Assembly: GCF_038502225.1 (NCBI RefSeq)
Contig: NC_091303.1
Span: 31,249,414-31,313,413, forward strand
Reading direction: 5' to 3'
Origin: Cherax quadricarinatus
Lineage: Eukaryota > Arthropoda > Malacostraca > Decapoda > Parastacidae
DNA: 64,000 nucleotides
In this document: positions 57,017 to 64,000 of the stretch, piece after piece
Layout: each line of letters opens with the position of its first letter
How positions within the stretch are numbered: the stretch's first letter is position 1
Notes under the pieces: generated by a model
The model's input: only the letters and a program-made list of their open reading frames with translations
Databases searched by the model: none
What the model was told of the DNA's origin: nothing
Translations under genes and position numbers: made by a program

Positions 57017-57105
57017 GGGCCTGGGGATCTTTTTGGGACCTGGGGACCTATTCTGGGGCCTGGGGACCTTTTCTGGGGCCTAGGGACCTTTTCTGGGGCC
57101 CAAGT
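57017..57105 (+). repeat. 20-bp minisatellite
   Basis: Four to five copies of GGGGCCTGGGGACCTTTTCT with substitutions, immediately after the inverted repeat. Confidence 0.85.
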
Positions 57106-57905
57106 GCATATAGTGATTAGTTTATGCATCATTCTTTCTTGATAACTAGGTGTCCTTTGATATTATCCCTCATGTTTCCAAAATTCTTGTTACCTTGATT
57201 TTCCCTCTGGTTAATGATGTCCCCAAGTTCCCACAGCAGAAAGCCATTTTTTGAGAATAACAAACCACCTTTCCTGGTTTAGTCACTGTGGGGAGCCTAG
57301 GGTTGTGTTTTGGTTGACAGCTGGATTCCAGCGCACTCTGGAAGTCACTTGTTACATCATTCATAGGCTAATAACCCTCAACGATTGGAAGTCAGTGAGA
57401 CAGTCACTGAGTACAGTATGTGTGTACAGACATTGTTGGGGTCTATGGAAATGAGTATGTGCATACATGAGGTGTAGCCTGTTCTAGGTGGACTTTTCTG
57501 GATCCCACAGCTGAAATGCCTCTTTTGTTAAGGACAAAATGCTATTTTCTTTATGCTTTTCAAAATGCATGTCAGATTGCTTGATAATAATAAATATTTA
57601 TTTGAAAATATAGAAATTCATTGTCAGGGTGTTGGCTCAATGAAACTGTGATCGTTGGATTAGATAAGATGTAACCTATCTTATTTTCTTTTGAAACTTT
57701 TCCTTGCTTGAAGGTATTGCCTAATTGCTTGACCTGCTTAAATAGACTGATGTAGATCCTGATATAGAAAGGTAAAGAAATTTATAGGAGAAAGGGACCA
57801 ATTATTTAGGAAGACTAATGAAGGCATAGTATGAGAGAGGCTTGTCTGCAGCAGTATGTATCCAAGCATACGTGCAGTGAGATCACAAGAAACAGGTAAT
57901 ATCTT
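57106..57905. other. No recognised feature
   Basis: AT-rich sequence without a convincing ORF, RNA gene or repeat shared with the rest of the window. Confidence 0.5.
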
Positions 57906-58050
57906 AATATGCTATATAACCACAGTGAAAAATAGTATTATTCCAGGTGCTTTTGTGATTTCTCACATTACCACAGTACAACTTTGATAATGTGAGAGAT
58001 CACAAAAATGCTTGAAATAATGCTGTTTTTGACTGTGGTAGAATTATATT
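57906..58050. repeat. 145-bp imperfect hairpin
   Basis: ACCACAGTGAAAAATAGTAT ... TTTTGTGATTTCTCACATTA pairs with TAATGTGAGAGATCACAAAA ... GACTGTGGT, loop about 17 nt. Palindromic MITE or hairpin-RNA-like structure. Confidence 0.8.
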
Positions 58051-58309
58051 GCATACCTATCATATGTACATTACATTATTTGATATACACTAGAAAGGCT
58101 GAAACTATGCCTTTTGAATGACCAAATCAAACTATTCCAAATGATTCTCAATTCATGTTGCAAATATGTATATTTCTTCATTGAGAACTCGTGTAGCAAT
58201 ACTAAAACCATAGAAAATAAGTGAGAGCTTTACTAATCTTGTAGATGCATAGTGGAGCATTTATAATATTTTAAGAGTAAAATATTTAGTTTTGTATTCT
58301 TGAGAACAT

Positions 58310-58560
58310 GATTGCAATTTTTTTCTTTTGCATCAGCCATTTTCCACCGAGGCAGGGTGACCCAAAGAAAGCAGATTCCCCATCACTTGCCCCATCAGTC
58401 TTTTTTGAGGTGCACAGACATAACAGTCCATTTATGACCTAGTAAAACAGTCACAACATTCCCACCTGATGTAAAAAGTGCAGGTGTCATACTTCCCACC
58501 TTCAGAACCAAAGTCTGGCTAGCTGGTTTGTGTGACTTCCCTCATGACTATTATTGTAGT
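58310..58560 (-). mobile_element. Old RTE-like 3' UTR
   Basis: CCACCGAGGCAGGGTGACCC and following blocks correspond to the RTE-B 3' UTR but are well diverged; no coding sequence remains. Confidence 0.6.
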
Positions 58561-58815
58561 CATGCCCTGATGGCACCTCAACTCCCCAAAGACCACTTGC
58601 CAGTTAACAAGTACAAGTTTCTGTGACAGAATAATCATGCTGTCTTTTCACCTCATAAGTCTTAAAGCCAAAAAAGTTATTATTACACTATTCTATAGTA
58701 TTCATTTCACTTACAGAACTTTAGTCCAATTTATCATTTAGTGTACATATTATATTTTCCTTATTCTTTTTATCTGAATTTTTGTGTAAATATACCTGAC
58801 AGTCATTAGATTCTA

Positions 58816-60459
58816 CAGTATGGCTCCACTTATACAGGAGGTTAGGTTCCAGGCCACCACCGTAAAGTGAAACACCATTTTTTCCACTGATAAATGCATA
58901 TAAATGCCAGATGACAAGTTTACACAAACATATATAAAGTTAACAGTAGAACTAGGCATTAAAAACAATAAAAAATAAAATACACACTCACAGTACATTC
59001 ATTACTTACCTTAAAATATTTGTAGTTTTAATGTAGGGTGAGAGGTGAGTATTGTAACAGGTGTGGTAGCTCCCACACCTGCTACCACACCTACACGAAA
59101 TATACGACTTAAAGTGCCCCAGAGCGATTATTATTCTTATTATTACCATCGACATTCCTTGTTCACCGAGTTTAATAATTTCTAACTACTACCCTTAGAT
59201 GCCAACATAAACGATAGAGAAGAAATAAACAAGAGAGGAGATAGATGCTGAGAATGTAGACAAACAGACACATAAGGGGAGTCACTCAGTCAGACAAACA
59301 CGTATTAATACGTGTCCACTTTTGTTTAATTTTCATACATTTTCATGAATTGGTGAAACTTTTACCCGCAGTACAAACACCCTTATATTGTGTACAAGTT
59401 GTACAGGTTGGTGCAGTAGAATAAATAAATAGCAACATTCCCATACTCAAGCAACACACCATTTTTAGAGTGAATGATGCTAGATTGAAGGCATACAAAT
59501 GGAATATTTTTCTGCAGTTACCCCCCAGTAATACCATTGTATACACATTTTCTCTGGTGCTGAACTAGAGAAAATGTAATTCTTTCCATCACTCCTACAA
59601 GCTGCCCGGCTACCACATCTTACATTTATGTCAATTTATTCTGCTGTGGGTGTATGTAACATGTTTATATGTTATGTAATGTGTTTCTTATATAATTTTG
59701 AAGAAAATATCATTGATGGATGGACTAATGAAAATATCTATAATAAAGTAATAAATGACATTTAAAGTGCCCCATAGCTATTATTATTATTATTTTTATT
59801 ATTATGGCATCAAGACTAGTGAGACACTCAGTGATTTTAATGTGTACCTGAATGCTAGCACAGTGTGTAAGTTTATTTAAGTACAGGTACATGTAAGTAT
59901 AATTATCAGAGTATGTATATATAAAATATGCAGTAACTTCAAAATACAGCCTCTTCTCACTTAACGATGGAGTTCCATTCCTAAGACCACGTCAGTAAAT
60001 GAATTCTTCACTAAGTGAGGAGCATACTGTAATTGTAGTGAGTTTGTGTCAGCCATCTTTGAAATTGTTTTAATGTCACCTGTCCACCATTTATAACATT
60101 TCTGGGATATATTTTTAATTGTTTATACAATAGTGTACTGTATATTGTAATAAACAGAATGGAGGAAATCAGCTTCAACATACATTATTTAGGTATGCGT
60201 ACTGATCAGAGAGCCCGTCATAAGTCCGAGTTGTCGGTAAACGAGTATATTGCTAAGTGAGGAGAGGCTGTACTTGAAATTTTGAAAGGTTTCCAGACAT
60301 AATGGAGAGACGTGGCACTCACAGAGAATGTAAACATACAGTACCACATGGAGGCCGTATTAGCGAATCAGGTGGGAAGGGCGGGGAGCCATATAACGAG
60401 TTTTGGTCATAATTTAAAATGTCCCTATTAGCAAAACGCCGTACAGTGGGGCCCTACTG
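58816..60459. mobile_element. TIR element (CAGTAGGGCC family), compact copy
   Basis: CAGTATGGCTCCACTTATAC to GTGGGGCCCTACTG, TA both sides, 1644 bp including a nested element. Serves as the reference for the invaded copy at 17425-31518. No transposase. Confidence 0.88.
59947..60270. mobile_element. TIR element (CAGCCTCTTCTC family)
   Basis: CAGCCTCTTCTCACTTAACG to TAAGTGAGGAGAGGCTG, TA on both sides, 324 bp. The matching site in the other host element (about 31325) is empty. Confidence 0.9.
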
Positions 60460-60815
60460 TATTTATAATGTTTTATTGTTTAGCAACACATTATTCTTAA
60501 ATTTAAGAAGAGATTAGAAATTATGTTGAGTTTCTATTTTAATCATTATTTTACACTATTAACTTAACACGCCTTGGTCACAAAAAATGTATATAGTCAT
60601 TTGTCATAGTTTTTAACATTTTAATTTACAGGCTATGAGCTGTTATTCTGCCTTAGCTCACATCAAGCTTATCCCTGTATAAGGTATATTACCACCCATA
60701 AGATACATCTTACTACAATCTACTAACACTTGGGTATTTATTTGCTGCTAAATGAATAGCACCAGCTCTTAATTCTTACCATGTCTAACCAGCTAGAATT
60801 TGTCATTTTTTTAAA
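60460..60815. other. No recognised feature
   Basis: AT-rich; no ORF or shared repeat recognised. Confidence 0.45.
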
Positions 60816-61025
60816 CATCAGGCTATTTTGGTTTGCCCACTTTATTGATATCTGTAATTTTTTTGGCATCTTCTACTGTGGCAACTTTCGTGCTGACTTT
60901 GGTATCATCCACAGAGGATGATACAAAGCTGCAGTTAGTGTTATCTACTGGTATGTCTGCTGTGAAGATAAAGAGTAAAGATGCCAGAACTGTGCCTTAT
61001 GGTAATGAACTCTTCACTTTCCTAT
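60816..61025 (-). pseudogene. Ancient Jockey-supergroup RT fragment
   Basis: The minus strand reads GTVLASLLFIFTADIPV then SSSVDDTKVSTKVATVEDAK, recognisable as the region from RT motif B (normally PQGSVLGPLLF) to motif C (ADDTK), with a stop replacing the Gln. Too decayed to assign a family. Confidence 0.6.
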
Positions 61026-61487
61026 GACTGAATTTGGTTGTGGTCTCGAAGACCAACATCATACTTCACTGCTGTATATCAAAATAAGGTACTTCAGGGA
61101 ACATTGTAATTAAAATTCTTATCGTGCTTGTAAATTTCACATATAATAAGCAAGAGCTTGTATGCTAGTTGTGTTTTGTTTCAGTATATTATACTGAAAC
61201 ACTGAGATTAAACTGTTTTGAACCCTCATTAATTTAGCACATTTGTTCTTAGGGCACAACTGTGGTTTCCTCTCTTTCTCCTTTTAACAGCCTTGATGCT
61301 GGTCAAGGGCTCTTGATCCATGAAATTAAAGCTACTCTCTTCTTCCTTGGAACAGACCTAATTAATTTCATTCCAAAGGCAGTTTTAGGGAATATGATAA
61401 TATTACTACACAGTAATAAACAGTTGAGAGCCTCACTGATCATTCCATACTTAGTATATAATACAACTTTTCTGCACTCTGTATTGC
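61026..61487. other. No recognised feature
   Basis: No motif-bearing ORF. The 92-aa frame at 61262-61540 has no recognisable domain. Confidence 0.4.
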
Positions 61488-61900
61488 TGAGTGCATGGTC
61501 AGTTTTAGTCAGTTCTTTATTATTGCATAGGGTATATTGATGAGTGCCTCTCAAGGAAGATGCATTGATGCTTGTCAGGTGCTCTTGATTCTAGGAAGTG
61601 GTTCTGTCCTCTTCTCTTGATCAAACCTGATTGCCTCCTGTTCTCCAGGTGCTGTATGACCCTTATGGGTTTAGTACTTTCCTGTGAATATAAAAATAAA
61701 TGTATTTGCTGAGTGCATAGTCCATTCTTTGTTTCATGGAGTATATTGAGTGCATGGTTCATTCCCTGTTTCATGGGGTATATTATTGAGTGCATGGCCT
61801 GTTCTTTGTTTCATGGGGTATTATATTATTAAATGCATGGTCTGTTCTTGTTTCATGGGGGTATGTTAATGAGTGCAAGGTTAGGTCTTTACCATTTAGT
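61488..61900 (+). repeat. Degenerate tandem repeat, about 45-55 bp unit
   Basis: GAGTGCATGGTTCATTC ... GTTTCATGGGGTATATT recurs several times with indels, densest at 61705-61880. An inserted block (CTCCAGGTGCTGTATGACCC ... AAAAATAAAT, about 61620-61703) looks like an unrelated dispersed repeat. Confidence 0.75.
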
Positions 61901-61986
61901 GATGTATGCTACTGAATTCATGATCAATTCTGGTTAGTTTTTACACTTTTTCTGGTGTGTGTTTCAAGTGTTTTGACCATTTCTTT

Positions 61987-62078
61987 GCCAACTTGAGTCA
62001 GCAACATATGTTAGGTACTGCATGATCTTTGCCAGTTGGAGTCGTCAACATATGTTAGGTACTGCATGATCTTTCAGT
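61987..62078 (+). repeat. Tandem duplication, about 46-bp unit
   Basis: GCAACATATGTTAGGTACTG and TCAACATATGTTAGGTACTG with the same flanks (CATGATCTTTGCCA / CATGATCTTTCAG). Confidence 0.85.
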
Positions 62079-62321
62079 TTATTCTCATAATACAAATTCC
62101 TCATTATTAGTAAATGAATATTGCTATACTGTATTAAATTAAATCATATGTGATATTTCCTAAGCAGGGATATGAAGAACCTTGCAGAAGAAATGCTGAC
62201 AGTATGTGAGAAGATGTATATATGTATTACATATTTTCTGTCATATAGGATGCCCCTCTACATTTAAGCCACCCCAATCTTAATTTTTTTGTTGAAAACA
62301 ATATTTGGTGTACATTATTAT
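62079..62321. other. No recognised feature
   Basis: Short AT-rich stretch before the RTE-A copy. Confidence 0.4.
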
Positions 62322-64000
62322 GTTTCAGTGGGGGGAAATAAATGGGATTAAATCTGGAGTATCTGAGAGAGTTAGAGCAAAGGAAGGGGTAGCAGTAATG
62401 TTAAATGATCAGTTATGGAAGGAGAAAAGAGAATATGAATGTGTAAATTCGAGAATTATGTGGATTAAAGTAAAGGTTGGATGCGAGAAGTGGGTCATAA
62501 TAAGCGTGTATGCACCTGGAGAAGAGAGGAATGCAGAGGAGAGAGAGAGATTTTGGGAGATGTTAAGTGAATGTATAGGAGCCTTTGAACCAAGTGAGAG
62601 AGTAATTGTGGTAGGGGACCTGAATGCTAAAGTAGGAGAAACTTTTAGAGAGGGTGTGGTAGGTAAGTTTGGGGTGCCAGGTGTAAATGATAATGGGAGC
62701 CCTTTGATTGAACTTTGTATAGAAAGGGGTTTAGTTATAGGTAATACATATTTTAAGAAAAAGAGGATAAATAAGTATACACGATATGATGTAGGGCGAA
62801 ATGACAGTAGTTTGTTGGATTATGTATTGGTAGATAAAAGACTGTTGAGTAGACTTCAGGATGTACATGTTTATAGAGGGGCCACAGATATATCAGATCA
62901 CTTTCTAGTTGTAGCTACACTGAGAGTAAAAGGTAGATGGGATACAAGGAGAATAGAAGCATCAGGGAAGAGAGAGGTGAAGGTTTATAAACTAAAAGAG
63001 GAGGCAGTTAGGGTAAGATATAAACAGCTACTGGAGGATAGATGGGCTAATGAGAGCATAGGCAATGGGGTTGAAGAGGAATGGGGTAGGTTTAAAAATG
63101 TAGTGTTAGAGTGTTCAGCAGAAGTTTGTGGTTACAGGAAAGTGGGTGCAGGAGGGAAGAGGAGCGATTGGTGGAATGATGATGTAAAGAGAGTAGTAAG
63201 GGAGAAAAAGTTAGCATATGAGAAGTTTTTACAAAGTAGAAGTGATGCAAGGAGGGAAGAGTATATGGAGAAAAAGAGAGAGGTTAAGAGAGTGGTGAAG
63301 CAATGTAAAAAGAGAGCAAATGAGAGAGTGGGTGAGATGTTATCAACAAATTTTGTTGAAAATAAGAAAAAGTTTTGGAGTGAGATTAACAAGTTAAGGA
63401 AGCCTAGAGAACAAATGGATTTGTCAGTTAAAAATAGGAGAGGAGAGTTATTAAATGGAGAGTTAGAGGTATTGGGAAGATGGAGGGAATATTTTGAGGA
63501 ATTGTTAAATGTTGATGAAGATAGGGAAGCTGTGATTTCGTGTATAGGGCAAGGAGGAATAACATCTTGTAGGAGTGAGGAAGAGCCAGTTGTGAGTGTG
63601 GGGGAAGTTCATGAGGCAGTAGGTAAAATGAAAGGGGGTAAGGCAGCCGGGATTGATGGGATAAAGATAGAAATGTTAAAAGCAGGTGGGGATATAGTTT
63701 TGGAGTGGTTGGTGCAATTATTTAATAAATGTATGGAAGAGGGTAAGGTACCTAGGGATTGGCAGAGAGCATGCATAGTTCCTTTGTATAAAGGCAAAGG
63801 GGATAAAAGAGAGTGCAAAAATTATAGGGGGATAAGTCTGTTGAGTGTACCTGGTAAAGTGTATGGTAGAGTTATAATTGAAAGAATTAAGAGTAAGACG
63901 GAGAATAGGATAGCAGATGAACAAGGAGGCTTTAGGAAAGGTAGGGGGTGTGTGGACCAGGTGTTTACAGTGAAACATATAAGTGAACAGTATTTAGATA
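62322..64000 (+). mobile_element. RTE-A copy, 5'-truncated, continues past window
   Basis: Starts inside the endonuclease at GTTTCAGTGGGGGGAAATAA. Joins the SVPGK group of young copies. Confidence 0.93.
62326..64000 (+). CDS. RTE-A endonuclease-RT, open, partial
   Basis: Open frame from QWGEINGIKSGVSERVRAK to the window edge (IYEQYLD region of the RT), about 558 codons with no stop seen. Contains SVYAPGEERNAEE, GDLNAKVGET, SLLDYVLVDKR, ISDHFLV, GIDGIKIEMLK, PLYKGKGDKREC and SVPGKVYGRV. The endonuclease N terminus with the catalytic Glu (SETKL) is missing through truncation. Two residue changes against the intact copy are visible (EEEWGRF for EEVWGRF; EVHEAV for EVREAV). Not a host gene. Confidence 0.9.

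Noticed and set aside
61262..61795. Small frames at 61262-61540 and 61520-61795
   Set aside because: No domain, overlap each other on opposite strands, and fall in degenerate tandem repeats.

Overview
This is a eukaryotic, transposon-saturated window with one recognisable host gene. Coding exons have canonical GT-AG introns, and most of the rest is non-LTR retrotransposons, Penelope-like elements, TA-target and TTAA-target DNA transposons, and long microsatellites. The repeat style suggests an arthropod, probably a decapod crustacean; that is recollection of similar repeats, not something tested here.

Host gene: the last three coding exons of an ABHD12-type alpha/beta hydrolase (lysophosphatidylserine lipase) lie on the + strand at 36615-36776, 38493-38620 and 44181-44217. 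They carry the catalytic Asp and His regions. No earlier exon was seen in 1-36614, so the gene continues upstream of the window or has a very long intron. Its last intron holds a Penelope-like element with a 13-bp target duplication (38876-43790), a nested RTE fragment, and an uninterrupted (CTG)234 tract.

Transposon layout. Two RTE subfamilies dominate, here called RTE-A (ORF about 970 aa, APE endonuclease plus reverse transcriptase; tail GTGATAATAA) and RTE-B (tail TTGTTGAAAA). Full-length RTE-A copies are at 146-3730, about 21858-25450 (ORF unbroken) and 26088-29693. A near-identical 5'-truncated copy is at 51886-53548 and another runs off the right edge (62322-64000). A short internally deleted derivative, called S here (RTE 5' UTR joined to the RTE 3' tip), occurs as six copies and repeatedly sits at one homologous position in RTE ORFs.

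Region by region: 1-3875 piggyBac-like MITE and RTE-A; 3876-10016 Tigger-like TIR elements, a 1.6-kb palindrome with a minisatellite, an RTE-B fragment; 10569-17294 a TIR element split by a degenerate CR1/L2-like LINE that itself carries a piggyBac-like MITE; 17315-31602 a deeply nested stack (S element > TIR element > further TIR elements, LINE end, RTE-A > solo-LTR candidate, two full RTE-A copies); 31603-35960 decayed RTE copies with a Tigger-like element and a 203-bp MITE; 36000-44900 ABHD12 end; 45793-56319 nested RTE-A/RTE-B and S copies; 56320-62321 TIR elements, a hairpin, old LINE debris and tandem repeats; 62322-64000 RTE-A.

Many insertions can be ordered in time because target duplications and uninterrupted homologous sites are both present in the window.
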